A stretch of DNA of 64,000 nucleotides. Source: Struthidea cinerea (lineage: Eukaryota > Chordata > Aves > Passeriformes > Corcoracidae). Position numbers and translations under genes: made by a program. Of this stretch, positions 13,601 to 26,140 are shown in pieces. The DNA lies in NCBI GenBank assembly GCA_013397865.1, contig VZTI01001783.1, forward strand, positions 356,554 to 420,553. Reading direction: 5' to 3'. The notes beneath the pieces are model-generated. The model was not told where the DNA came from, searched no databases, and was given only the letters and a program-made list of their open reading frames with translations. Numbering within the stretch: the stretch's first letter is position 1; each line of letters starts with the position of its first letter.

Positions 13601-16600
13601 CAGATCTTATTCTATGGATATTTTGGATGAGTCAAAATGGAACTGGCTAAAATCTTTACATGTTAAAAACTTACATTTTAAAATTTGGCCATTTTAAAGG
13701 CAGAAATAACTTAGAAATGAAATACCTGGTGAAATCTTCAGCCAATCTAAAATAAAGCTTAAACAGGACACTGCTCACCTACAAAACAAAATACACCCAA
13801 TATATGCCTGGAGCTAACTACAAACTCACTCTGTGTTGCTGAAATGCAAAAGAATTCTGCAGATTTAAAAAGGACACAATTTGACATAGCTTACTGCCAT
13901 AGCAACTGGTACCTAAACCTCATACAAATGGAAGAGATCAGCTGAACTCTTTGGTCCTTTTCATTTGCACAGCCACTGTCAGAGTTTCCTCCATCGCAGT
14001 GACTTGATTGGGCTGGGATGTCTCCCATGTCTTTGCTTCTTTTCTTAAACAGCGGCACAGAGATTCAGTGCTCCAAAGTGGGCATACGTGCTTACAAAGC
14101 CCAGAAATGTCCAGCAGGAGTGTGAAATGGGAGCTGCTTTACAGTATTGCGGCACTGACAGTGCAAGATAGAAATATTGCTTTATTTTCCTAGGTGCATT
14201 TTGAGACTGTTTAACAGATAATTTTATCCCACCCTTTGGATAATCCTTGATAAACTCCCAAAACAAAAAATACATCATGTGAAGCCCACTTCCATCCATC
14301 ATCAGTGCTCAAGGAAACCAGTCTGTCCCCACATCCGGGTTACAAGCATCCCATCCCTCTACAACCTCCTTCTTCCCCCTCACCAAAGCCTAGGGAAATA
14401 CTTTGCATCGTGCCTGGCTTGCAAATATGGGCTCTGGGGCACAGCACTGCCCAGACGTGACGGACTGACAGGGGAGCTTCCTTTCAGCAGCCCCTGCACT
14501 GGGCCATCCAGACTAATGTTGTGGCTGGGAAGTAGAAGGAAAGCTGTCTCTTGAAAAGGTGGCTCAAACTTTTCTTGACCTTTCCTATAAATGGAAAGAT
14601 AAAACTGTTCACAGCTCAAACTGTGGCTAGAGCAATGTGGTTCGCACATGTTTTTTCAGTCTCGTGGTATCGGTAAGTATTCAACAGACTGATGCACCAT
14701 TTTTACCTTTTTTTACCACATATTTGGTTTAGTTAAATGTCATAAACTTATTCTGACTTTTAGGAAACATTGCCATGGGAAAATAAGACATGCTACCCTG
14801 GCACATGCTCTGACAAGCAACCCTGCTAATCTGGGATCCAGTCTCTGAAGGGGGAAAACACCAAAAAAATGAGGGAGAAGAGTACAACAACATTTTCTAT
14901 TTCACCAAGATGTTTTCTTCTTCTCTGAAAGATTGGTGTTTTAAGTTTCTCTTCAAATTTCCCCACTATTAAATCCTCCTGGTCCCAGTTCTGTCCTTTT
15001 AGCACCTGAGTGCTAAGAGCATGGTGCAGCTGTGTCCACAAATTCATTCCCTGTCATGTGAAAAAGTGCAGCCTCTTCTCAGCTTTAAACTTCTTGTTGC
15101 CTTCTCATGAAGTGTCCTAATTACCTTGCCTGGTGCAGTCAGTATTTCATATGCAGCAGGCACATTCTCTGTTGTCTCCTTCCTGAGTTAAACACAGGAC
15201 AAGCCATTTTCCAGCACCAAGGGCTGCCCAGAAGCATGAGCAGCAGCTTCTCGGCTGGCCACAGCTCTGAGGTGCCCCCAGTGCTGCTGCAACTTCACTT
15301 CAAGAAGAAATGTCCCTAAAATTTCCTCAAGTGCCATTTTCTCATCAGGATCCAGTCCTTTGTATGCATGTGTTAGCCAGAAGACAGTTAAGCAGCGCAG
15401 CAGAAAGGAGGAATTCAGCTTCTGCCCAGAACAGAGGAAAAGGAAATGCTCTGCAGTGTGTGGGACCCTGGGCCAAGTCTCTGAAATAGCTGCTTCCAGG
15501 CTCCGAGAGCATTGACACTGACTCAGGGCTCTCACAGAATATTTCCGGAAGAAGTATCCACTCACATTGAGGAAAGCATCTGATTTATGGGTATTTTCCA
15601 AAATAAAAATTTTTGCTGAGAGTCCACTACTCCTCTGTCTAAATTGTACCAACATAATTTTAACCTGTTTGAGTGCTGGACCATGTCATGTTGTGTCAGA
15701 CGCACTAGAATCAGGGATCATCAGTTATCTGTGGCTGAAAATCAGCAGTGTGTGAATTACTTAAGGAATTTTTTAAAGTTTTTTACATTGGGTTTAATTA
15801 GAACTCCAAAACTCTACCTCTGTGATCAATGGCATTGATAACTACATTTAAATCTTGGGCATAAAGATATATAATCTGAGTGGTTTTTAAACTGAATCAG
15901 ATAAATTCGAAAGAGAGTTTTACCTGGCTTTCCCTTCGATTTTGAAAAACATTTCTTGTTCCCTGGCCGATTGTCAATTTTTCTTTCTAAACATAAGATA
16001 ATTTCCAAAAATAAGGTCTTTCTCAAGCCAGTGACAATAGCAAGAAAGTGAAACAAGTTCAGCTAGCTGGCACTCACTGTCAGCTGTTTGCTATGTATGC
16101 TGTGTATGCTGAGTATATACTATCAAAAGCTTTAAGCCATTTGTGGACAAACCCTGGATTTTGAACTGCAGACTGTGTCCTCTGTTCCTGTGTCCGTGCT
16201 ATAAGGAGTCCAGTAGTACTTAAAATTGAGTTTGAATAGAAAGTAGAAGAATCTCAATAAAAATATTTGTACATTCTTTCCTTATCACAGAAAAATGTCT
16301 TTCTTAGTTTGATTCAGAAAGAGCCATCTTCACAAATCCACCAGCTCCTCTTTCTGGGAAACCCCTACTTCCTAAGTGCCAGTCATGTGAACTTCTGCCA
16401 GCATTAAGCAAGTTTCCAGAATTTTTTCTCAGGTTGGTCCATAACTTTAAACCCAGGTTGTCTCATGGGCATCTTCTGGATGCTACTCTCAGTCACAAAG
16501 TCTTTGTAGAAATTGCCTCTCCTCACTATGGGAGGAGTGTAAGGAGCCACTATGCTAAGAATGTACTGAATGTAACTCTTGATTCATGTGGCTGTAATTT

Positions 16601-19519
16601 TGTGGCTGGAAAGAACAAAGATGAGCCATTAGCATGTGACCAGCCAGCTCTCCAGAGGCTATCATCAAATGCTCTGGGAAACAGAGCTTGGCAACCCTGT
16701 AACCCCCAATAAACCCCAAATTCCCATTTTTCCTAAGGAGCCTCATTCCAGAGCACAGCAAAGAGCTATGAGACATTCTTTTTTCATTTATATATTTATG
16801 TGTATTTCTAAATTTTGTTATTATTTTTGTTTATGCAGTCATGCAGTACTACGGAACTGATGTTTAGTCGGTGCTGGCTATGGCTGCTGATGGTTCTTAG
16901 TTGATGCGGACAAGACAGTCAGTCCCTACAGTTCTTCAGTGAGGGCCTGTCTCCTGTTTTCTCCGTCTTTCTTCACTTATCCTCAATGTGTATTCCAATC
17001 TATTTTTCACTTAAATACAGAGCCAAGCACAAGCCTACCTGCAGTGTAGTCACACAGGTCCAGGTCTGCCAGGAGTGCCTTTGTTTGTTCTAAGACTGCC
17101 CACGTACTTCATAAGGGCTCAGGCCATCATCTGGGACTAGGGCAAGGAAGACAAATCAGACAGAGATGTCTTCCTAGCTGGGTCTCAGGTGTGCAGCAGT
17201 GCCCATGGGATGAGTTCCTGCCTAATCTCCGCTGCCGTGAGAAGGGTGTGGAACCACAGTGCCCCAGATCTGGCAACATGAGCGTATGAAGTGTGGACTA
17301 TAAAAGTATTTCCTTTGACAAAGATGTCTAGAAAGCCTTGTGCAGGCAGCAAGGAGACGGAAGCTTCAAACTGTCATCCAGTCCCATTAAATTTGAGAGG
17401 AGGCTGCAGCCACATAGGAGGACGTCTGAGGGAGAAACACTACATGCTTGCCCTTCTTTAATACTCTTCCCAAGCATACACTTTCAGCAGACAAGAAGCC
17501 TACATGGGCCTCTGGTTGAACTTGGTACGGCCACCCACGTCCCCAGGAGGGCATGCCAGCTGTGGGAAGGTCTGCTGGGCAGCCCCCAGGTGCTCCATCT
17601 CCCTGGTTCCCCAGCCCATCACCCTGCAGCTCCTTGTGTTCCCTGTATGCTTGGGTTTCATTTGAAAGGATCTCGGCTTTGGAGAGGCATGGTGTGCAGG
17701 CCCATGTCCTTCCAGCGTGGTGCCAGGACACAGAGAGGGACTCTCCAGGAGTAGGTCTGTGAAGCACATCACAAAGAAGCTGTAGTACAGACACAGCTGC
17801 AGAAGCTGCGCAAATAATGACAATAAGAGAAAGATCAGATCCTGGTTCCTAAAATTACTTGCTTCAAGTTAATGTCAAACATATTGCCAAAGCACGTTAC
17901 GCAGTTTCAATTATGCACTAAAAGAATCTCCATTGTGAAGTTAAAGTTTAATTATATTATCATTTACTCTGAGGAATGTTTGTGGTTTAATCACTGTTTA
18001 TGTTTATTATCTTTTAGTTTACATTTTTTCCCAGATTAATAGATCATAAGATACACTGTATCAAGATTTCACATTAAGGCAACATACTAGTTTGACATTA
18101 TGTCGTAAAGTTTTAAAAACCAAACAATTGTCAACCTCGTGCCACTGAAATAGCTCTGTGTTCCAAATTCATGTCCCTGGAAACGATAGAATGTCCTCAT
18201 GGCGAGGTGGCCTGTCAAATCGCTAAACAAGGGCTGGGGTCGGCTCCCCTGCTGGTGCAACACTAATGACTCCATGCAGCTGTGCCAACAGGGATTTTGG
18301 CCCTCCAAAAAGCTGCTCACAGGATGTTCATCATTTGATAATATGGAACATGCACATGCTGCGGACATGTAATGTCCTTCAAATAATCCACCTCAGAAAA
18401 GTGACTTTGGGAGGTTGGATATACACAGAAAGGATGTATAAGGAAACAAAACTGTATGTTAACCCCATGAATGTGGTCCCTTGTGGCTGCAGGACCCTGC
18501 AGTGTAACCAGTAATTTCCATCACAAACCAGCCATGTAATTGCAGCCTAACTGCAGAACTAATGCTAATCTCACAGCAGTTCAATTGTGCTCTGAGTCCC
18601 GATCGTGTTGCCAGATACCAGGTGCCTTCCCAGACTACCCAAAGGTCAGCCCTGACCTATAAACGCTGGAGCACATAAGGAAGGCACTTGCACACGCTGG
18701 CATTCATGCATAAAGAAGGGGTAGTCAGCAGGAATTGGATCACCGGATAGGAGAGTCCTGCATTATCAGATCAAGATTTGGTTTATACAAATTTATAAAT
18801 AATGTCAGTATCAATAATATCATTGTAGTAACTGTAGAAAAAGAATTGAAAGTATCATGTAAAATCTGTGTAGTCACAACAATTCACAATTTCCAAATGG
18901 TGAACAAATATTATAAAAGAGATGAAGAGAATGAAGCCATTTCTTTCACCCCTTCCTACCTAGCTTATTTGTGAAAGACTTTTGTCTCTATTTGATTTCA
19001 GATTACCAGGTAGGTAATCTCCTCAAGATAGATTCAGACTGTGTGAACACCAGATTTCTCTTGAAGAAGATGTGTGTCACCCAGTGCGCTCTCAAGAAGA
19101 GAAGAAAAATGCTGTGCAGTCAGGGATGATGTGTTCTCTTAAAATAATACACATAGTGTACTGTACTGGAATATAATACATAACACAACAAAGGTAAATA
19201 TGTGTATATTCATTAATACGCAGGAACACAAAAGTACAGATATGAGTCTCTTCTTCTGTGCTTTACCCTGTTCCATACCAACAAAAACATACATGAAGTT
19301 TTCTTGAGCTTTAATACGGAGTGTGTATTTGTGAGGACTGCAGAGTCTGGTCATTTTAGAAGCAGTAACAATAATGTCAGGGTTTGTCCACATTCCTCAG
19401 GTAAGTTACATGCTCGAACAATGTACAGAGGGCTGTCATGTCTGCTACCACCTTACCAAAATCCACATGGCTTGCTCAAATCTGTATAGTTAATTAATAT
19501 TTCCTTTTTTTTAATTAAA
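10601..19519. other. unique sequence, no gene recognised
   Basis: Nearly 9 kb without a recognisable gene or dispersed repeat. A minus-strand frame of 155 codons (15188-15655) and overlapping frames on both strands at 17338-17823 (138 plus, 135 and 107 minus) have no domain, signal peptide or membrane pattern. Being open in three frames at once points to a GC-rich patch. An imperfect duplicate sharing GCAAGGCAA and CAGCTG occurs at about 13044-13075 and 13102-13135. Confidence 0.5.
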
Positions 19520-19945
19520 TGACAGATGTGCCCAGTATAAATCATGAATGTGTATGGAGACTGTTAAACCACTCATAAATGCAGACATTTCTGCATTCAG
19601 TGAATCACTTGCAAATAAATTCTGATTTCATTCTAATGCATTCTGCATACTGAAGCATCCAGCAAATATTTTCTGTGACAAACTCTCAGCTGATCAGTGC
19701 TACTCAACATTCACTGAGCACAGCTAGTAACCCAGTGTGTAGCCCTCACTTTGATTGGATGAGAAGGAAGACTTTGTCAACAAGAAAATAAGGAAGAATG
19801 ATTAATTCATTTCCCATATGAGTTTTAAGGCATTCAGAAACATTCATACTAAAATTCATGAGACTTTGGGGATTTATTCATATCAGGAAATTTGTTTCAA
19901 CTCATTTTTGTAGCGACAGACTTAGTGAATCACAGATCAGTGACC
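19520..19945. promoter_or_regulatory. candidate conserved non-coding element
   Basis: The stretch is of balanced complexity with repeated ATTCAT/ATGAAT-type words (AATCATGAATG, CATTCATAC, AATTCATGAG, TTATTCATATC), GATTAATTCATTTCCCATATGAG and TTTGATTGGATGAG (TTTGAT TCF-like plus reversed CCAAT). No coding frame and no repeat family was seen. The combination suggests an enhancer, but this is an impression and not evidence of conservation. Confidence 0.2.
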
Positions 19946-20028
19946 AGCTCAATTCTTTCATTATTTTTTTAGTCAACATTTGTTCCTCTGGTTTTTTTGC
20001 TTGTTTATTTTTTGTATTTGATGAGACC

Positions 20029-20030
<2 letters not shown>

Positions 20031-20071
<41 letters not shown>

Positions 20072-20077
20072 GTACAT
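20031..20077. repeat. (AT)n microsatellite
   Basis: A perfect (AT)16 run at about 20032-20063 passes into an interrupted GTATATATGTACATG tail. The length is likely to be polymorphic. Confidence 0.97.
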
Positions 20078-23000
20078 GAGAAATACATTTCTATGTAAAT
20101 AAAAGGGCAGGAAAAACCATGTCAGGGGTAGGAAACACCATAATGGTCATATCCTAGAAAATTTGTAAGGTAGGGGATGCTTTTGTGACCAATGTTGCAG
20201 TCTTTTCAGGTACCCTGCCCCCTGAGCTTTCCTAAATGGAAAGCTGAAGTTACAGGAGAATGAATCAGATCAAACTTTAGCCATCCAAAATGTAGGCAGC
20301 AGTTAGGCTGGTCGGCAGGATGGTCCTTTGCTCCCAAATAGAGATGGCCCTTCCACGATGCAAGTCAGCCCAGCAGTCCCGGAAAGGGACAAAACACTCT
20401 CTGGACTATTTATCTCCACCTGCGGGGAGATGGGACTGTGGGGGCAACTTAGGCAAATAGCTTAGTGAGAAACTTAAGTTTTATGTAGTTCAGCATAAGT
20501 CAGATGAATCTCACCCTTTTGTCTGAACCTGGGAAAATAACCAAGAAAAGTAAGGAAGTCGTAAGAGATTCAGTCGGGTTTTTTATTACACTCTACAAAG
20601 CTTCATATAAATGCTGGCTAAGGCATTTCTGTATATAGAGTAATAACATGAACTGACATTGCTGGCTGCAATTTTTTTTCTCCTTTCATTCTACAGAGTC
20701 TGAACATGGAAAACAAGTCACTGAGAGGGAGGGAAGCGTGAAAAATGTGTCTCTGTCTGCAACTGCAACCTTTCACTTATTAATTCTCAAAGGACTTAAA
20801 GCAGAATCTCATGGAAGTTTAAAATCTGACAAAGCTTAAAAAAAAAAGGCGAGTCTTAAAACTCTTAAGGTAATAAATCATAGTCTTAAGATTGGCCATT
20901 TTTTAGAATGTCAGTAAAGATGAAAGAGCCTGAGAAAGAATAAAATACTTGGTCTTTTTTAATTATTCTTTTTCCTAGTCGTCATTCCTGTGTTTCTCTT
21001 TATTTTGCCTACAGAAGATCCATTTCTCTCTGTGTAACTTACAGTTAACTTGCAGGGGGTTAAACCTTTCCATGGCTTTTTGCATGGAATATAGAATAAT
21101 TTTGCAATGGATTGTTATGGAATAATATCCTAATGTACCACACTGAAAAACTACCTCAGTTTTATCTCCTATTCAGCAGGGGAAAGATGCATCAGATCAC
21201 ACATCTATTGACTCAAATCAATCAGAGTATCATTCTACTACAAATGCCTCTGTAATTGTACAAAAAGACCATTAAGGTTGCAAAGTACAAAACAGAGATG
21301 CTAAAAAGTCCCAAAATGAAGGACGTCACTGGGACTTCATTACACGTCAGATCCAAAGAACAATTTAACATTCCTGTGCTCTGCACAGAACTCCCTGGAT
21401 GCAGGCAACAGGGAAGCAAGACATAATGATGCTTCCTCTGCAGCTTATGCAATAAAGTCAAGAGTGCCCATGTTTTGTTGGGGCTTTTTTGTGCACTTGG
21501 AACTTAAAATTTGGAGTTTACTCTAGACAGTGGGTACCTACCTGTGCACAGTGGGGGAGGAACTCTCATCACCATAGCTTATGATGGGAAAGCAAGTGAA
21601 TAGGTGAAGCACTTGACCAGAAGGAAATAGGAGCTTAATTAACTCTGAAACAGCATTTGGACTGCTGACCAGGAGAGTCAGCTGGGAGTGGAAGGGCAAA
21701 GTCATACCCTTGTCTCTGGAAAGCCCACCGCACTGCTGAGCATGGAAGCACCATGCAACCAAAAAGGCAAGAAGGGAGAAGCAGCTTTGGGCAGGCCTGG
21801 CAGACTGGCCTCTCCAGGGGTTAGGTGACATTTAGGGACCCTCTCCACTCACCTATCTGGGTCACGGTGTGAAAAATCACAGTTCACTCATGGAGAGGCA
21901 GTTGGCCTGTCCAGCCTGCTGTCCTGCCTCCAGCACTAAGGCAGTAGCCATCAGCTGATGCCTGAGGAGGATTTGGAGAAGAGGGCAAACTGTACAGCTG
22001 TGCTTCCCCTGTTCCTGCCCCATCTTGCGATGTAATTGCTGCTGTCTTTGTCTCTGATAGCCCTTGATGGCTTTTCCTTCTGTGGCCTCCCCCTCTTACA
22101 TCATGAACAAAGCCAATCTCCTGCAGTGACGGGGATATTTGTGCCCCTAAAGGGACATGCAGGTCCAGAGCAAGGGGCCAGCCAGCAGCAGTGTGGGACA
22201 GGCTTTCTGAATGGCTCCCAGCAACCAGGTGCCTCGGCTCCACTCCAGCCTGACAGAGGTGTCGAAAATAGCTAGACTCAGTCTGGCCTCAGGAGTTTAA
22301 TGTTCTTTTTACTGCTGAAGCAACAGCATCAAACATCTGAACAACAGTTTCAGAATGTAATCTAACACATTGTTTTGTTTGCATCTTTTAAAAATAAAAT
22401 TACTAGGGTATAAAGGCATTCTGAGAATTATGCTGGCTTTCATGTGCACTGGAATACAATGTTTGAATAAGAAAATTCAGAATAATAGTCTGCTGTGTCA
22501 GATATCATGTTCACACAGTTAATATAGTGTTATCTTACGATCTGAGAGAGGACATTTCCAGAGCAGACAATCCTTAGTTTGTTTTTTTTTAATTAGTCTC
22601 GTTAACTCTAAGCTATGGCATGGATGTTACAGATGAAGAAGAAATGTTCCTTCAGCATGCTTTGGACATTCCGTGGGGGTTCAGAAGACCCTCTCTCAGC
22701 AGCCACCTTCACAGGACACCAGTACCTGACTTGGTCCCTCTCATCACCCCTCCAGGAGCTCAAATCAGATGGTGTAGCTACCCCAGGGAAATCTGGATTT
22801 TTCAAAAGACTTTGGCTCCCACGAAAGCTGAGAGCATTTAAAGTTTCATCACCTCATTTAGCTGCCTACATGGGAACTGGTGGGTGCTGAACTCTTTGGA
22901 AACGCCTGTCCTGTGAAACGAGCCTCCAAGCATTTTACATCACAGCTGACAGTGTCAGTGTCGACTTCTACATGTTGAGTAAGTAAGGTCCTGACATAAT

Positions 23001-23143
23001 ACACTATAATGACTCCCTGTGCAGCCCTTTAAGGCTTTTATGTAAAGACATACTTAGACGTCTTAATAGGTCAGAGTTGTTACTTTTACTACTCATAGCT
23101 GTCTTACACATGTGGGTTTATATATCGATTCACGTCAGTGTAG
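20078..23143. other. unique sequence, no gene recognised
   Basis: No known gene or repeat recognised. A stretch at 22615-22890 is open in two plus-strand frames at once (91 and 73 codons from ATGs 5 bases apart) with a third frame open on the minus strand. None shows a known domain. Confidence 0.5.
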
Positions 23144-23346
23144 CTGCTAAGTGAACACACTCATGTAAGCCTTGGAATTTTTCTTGGAAAATTCACCAAA
23201 GCTTTTCCCCCTCCCTGTGAAATAAATGATGTCCATTCGATGGAGTGCTTTCTCTGGTATTCAAAAAAGGCCATTGCTACAAGAGTTATTCAATTATCTG
23301 CCAAAAAATCAGTTGCAAACATATGCTTGTCTGTGTACCCACCAAG
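23144..23346 (+). other. exon-like open segment 1 of a hypothetical spliced transcript
   Basis: A frame is open from just after a TAG at 23141-23143 to a strong donor, CCACCAAG|GTAAGAG, at 23346/23347. An in-frame ATG lies at 23241, with G at +4 but no purine at -3. The 3' part encodes a peptide including FLWYSKKAIATRVIQLSAKK. The segment ends in phase 2 (AG left over), which would complete a serine codon with the first base of the segment at 26588. The acceptor is unclear, so it could be a first exon or an internal one. The product is unrecognised. The open length of about 67 codons is well within chance. Confidence 0.15.
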
Positions 23347-24922
23347 GTAAGAGTTTTACAGTCTGGTAAACTAAGAACAAGTCTGCATTTAAGTCTCAGG
23401 TTCTTTAATTAATCATTTTTTGTTTTCAGCTTTGCAGAGGTTTCTTCACCTAACTGTTGAATTCATGAAAAAAAGGAGTTTATGTCTGGAGCTGTACGGT
23501 AACAAGAGAACCTTTAAACTGCATGTACATTTTAGACAACACATGTATTTTGCAAACACTCTCCATGTGGCTATGTTTAACAATCTAAAGTGTATTGCAA
23601 TGAATGAGCATTTAAAAGTAATCACATAAAGGACAGGGTAGACTTCTGGATTAATCACTATAATTTTTGGGTGGTCCAGGATATGCTTGTAAAATTTTAT
23701 ACTAAGAAAATTTAATATTATGTAGAAAAATCATCTTTGCAGGATATTTCACCTCTGCATTCCTGTGTCTGCCTTTCTCCCTAGCAGAGCCAGCATGGCC
23801 TCAGGCACTAACAGGGGTTCAGCTCCTGAGAGTGGAACTGCTGTGCAGACCCTTCACGGCTGTAGGACTGACTGTGCAAGCATGCATTTGTTGGTAGAGG
23901 ATGGATTTTCCACTGGTACTTGCCAGACTGACAAACCAGACCAGCTCCTCTTCTTTCATATGGATTCCTGGTGCTTCTGAGGCTTTGAGCAAGCCTGTAT
24001 ATTAATATGTTTGGCTTCATTTTTGGCAAAGCAGACTCTCTGAACTCAACTCAGGATGAATGCTTTTTTCTCCCCTTAGCCTCTAGCAATACGTAAATAG
24101 GTGGAATCATCTCTTACATTAGAAAAATAATTTAAAAGGTAGAATACTATCTAGCTAAATCTACTTTTTCAGATCTGGCATTTATTTCTTTCTCTGTTTA
24201 TAAAAACTAGGTCACAGTGTGTGTTCATTTCAAAGAAAAAATTTAAGTACACTTTTCAAGCACAAATGAATGCTTCCCAATTATGCCTTTCTGTGGAGTT
24301 CAAAAAAAGTTTTTTAAAACAACAAATTTAGCATAGCAGAAATGAAAACATTTCTATTAAAAGAGAAAGGCTATCATAATTTGCTGACTAAAGCTGCAAA
24401 GCTATCCGTTCTAGTAAGGTTAAAAACAAAGTGATAAGGCTAGCAGCATCTCTGAAAGGATAGGTTTATTGGTTATGATCATAGTTATTACACCATCCAC
24501 AGACAGTACTGTTTTTGCTACAAACATGGAGCTATTAAAGCAATAATAAATAAAAAACATGAATGTTAAATGAACACAGAATGAATGAATGGGGAAAAAA
24601 TGCTTTTGTATAGAAGGATATGTTAATTGTCCTTGTTATAGATGTCTGCCTATCTATAGATATCTTCTATTCAAACAAGAGAATAATCCAAAATCAAAAC
24701 TTGCTTGCCACTGATATTAAATCTTCCTGGACCTTCTTCAGCTGTAATGGCATGAGAGGAAAGAAGAAAAAGGCAGGGTCTTTGGTTCTGTCTTTGGTGT
24801 GCTTCCCAGGTGTCAGGAGCTGCATGTACACTTCAGCACTCCAGAACTTCCCTCACACCAGCATAACAGCACTGGGATGGCAGAAAACACCATTTCCTCC
24901 AGATTATTATTAATTTTCCAGT
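23347..24922. other. unique sequence (possible intron of the hypothetical transcript)
   Basis: No repeat recognised. A good acceptor (TTTTTTGTTTTCAG) occurs at about 23416-23430, followed by an open stretch, but it does not join in phase with a convincing donor. Confidence 0.4.
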
Positions 24923-25230
24923 GATCATAGAATCACAGATTAATAGAATGGTTTGGGTTTGAGTGGACCTTAAAGATCATCTAGCTCATTAACCCCTGCC
25001 ATGGGCAGGCTTACCTTTCACTAGATTGTCTTGCTCAAAGCCCCACCCAATCTAGTCTTGAACATTTCCAGGGATGGGGCATCCACAGCTTCTCTGGGCG
25101 GCCCGTTCCTGTGCCTCACTACCCTCTGAGTAAATAATCTTTTCCTAGTATCTCATCTAAACCTTCCATCTTTCAGCTTAAAGCTATTCCCTCTTGCCCT
25201 ATCACTGCACAGCCTTGTAATGCATCAGAT
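24923..25230 (-). mobile_element. CR1 LINE, 3' end fragment
   Basis: On the plus strand it begins GATCATAGAATCACAGAT (reversed octamer tail). It continues with GAATGGTTTGGGTTTGAGTGGACCTTAAAGATCATCTAG, CCCTGCCATGGGCAGG, TTGCTCAAAGCCCCACCCAATCTAG, CTTGAACATTTCCAGGGATGGGGCATCCACAGCTTCTCTGGGC and CCTCACTACCCTCTGAGTAAA. These are the standard order of the reverse-complemented avian CR1 3' UTR. It is 5'-truncated, as most CR1 copies are, and moderately diverged. It lies in the putative intron between the exon-like segments at 23144 and 26588. Confidence 0.93.
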
Positions 25231-25940
25231 CAGAGAAAAACTCTTGGTAGAGATCAATGAGAAGAACTGTTTCCTTTATAACTCTTGATACAGCTGAGGT
25301 TTCCCTCAGGGCCCAAGGAAGGGGAGCTGTGCTGATAGCTACCAGCAGAAGTTCTTGTCACCTTCAGGAAAATACGAGTTTATTTCCCATTCAGCTGAGC
25401 CCTCTTGGCTGGATGCAAACAACACGGTGAGAGGCAGCGACAGAACAAAGCGCACACACACCTCTGTTTGCTGCAGTCGGTGGCTAGACATGCACCAGCT
25501 CTTAGTCAACATCTGAAGGAAGGAGTGACTGAAACAAGACATCAGCTCTGGCATGCCTGTTGGTGGTCCTGCCAGAGTGAGTTTTCACTCAGGTGTGGGT
25601 CCAATGCAAAACAGCCCTGTGAGGGTCAAGGCTGGAGAGAAACTGGAGGGAAACTTGGCCAAGAGACCAAGACAGAAGTTCGCACTGCTGCTGCTCATAT
25701 TGAACTGACTGCATGGATAAAAAGCTTGCACTTACAGATAAGTGCATTAAAGCTTTTTTCTCTCTCTCTAGCTTCAATCCCATTATCTTTTACTTTGTCT
25801 TTTATTTATGGTTTGATCCCAGATGGCAACTCAGTTCAACGCATCCACTTGCTCAGCCCTCCTGCACCCCAGGATAGGAGTGGAATAGGGATGAAAATCA
25901 TAGGAGGAAAAATAAAACACAAAGATTGAGATAGGAGCAG

Positions 25941-25946
25941 TTTAAT
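25941..25946 (-). terminator. LTR polyadenylation signal ATTAAA
   Basis: On the minus strand the word ATTAAA sits in CAATTATTAAACTGCTCCTATC, the position of the poly(A) signal in related avian ERVL LTRs. Confidence 0.6.
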
Positions 25947-26103
25947 AATTGAAACAAAGTAAAATAAAGTAATATTAATAATGGCAATAGTAATAATAAT
26001 TGTAATAAAAGGGGGAGAGACAGCTAACCCCCAAGAAAAACAAGCGATGCACAATCCAATTACTCATCTCCCATTGACTGAGGCCTGGCATGTCACCAAG
26101 CAG

Positions 26104-26140
26104 CGATTGGCCCCTTCCAGGCAGCTCTCCTCAGTTTATA
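26104..26140 (-). promoter_or_regulatory. LTR core promoter: CCAAT box and TATA box
   Basis: On the minus strand the LTR carries CCAATCG (plus 26104-26110 reads CGATTGG) and TATAAA (plus 26135-26140 reads TTTATA). In minus-strand order the TATA comes first and the CCAAT word follows about 25 bases later, so the CCAAT lies downstream of the TATA and may not be a true upstream element. The TATA position about 190 bases before the poly(A) signal is normal for this LTR type. Confidence 0.55.

Noticed and set aside
15188..15655. 155-codon minus-strand frame
   Set aside because: No recognisable domain or family resemblance. The composition is ordinary and the length is compatible with chance.
17338..17823. 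Overlapping 138-, 135- and 107-codon frames on both strands
   Set aside because: Simultaneous openness on both strands marks a GC-rich patch with few stop codons. No product is recognised in any frame.
19304..19399. Open stretch ending in CTCAG|GTAAGT near 19399, read as an exon
   Set aside because: The donor is good but the acceptor is poor and no neighbouring segment joins in phase.
25405..25929. 174-codon plus-strand frame
   Set aside because: It runs from unique sequence into the antisense solo LTR, so it is a chance fusion of unrelated sequences.
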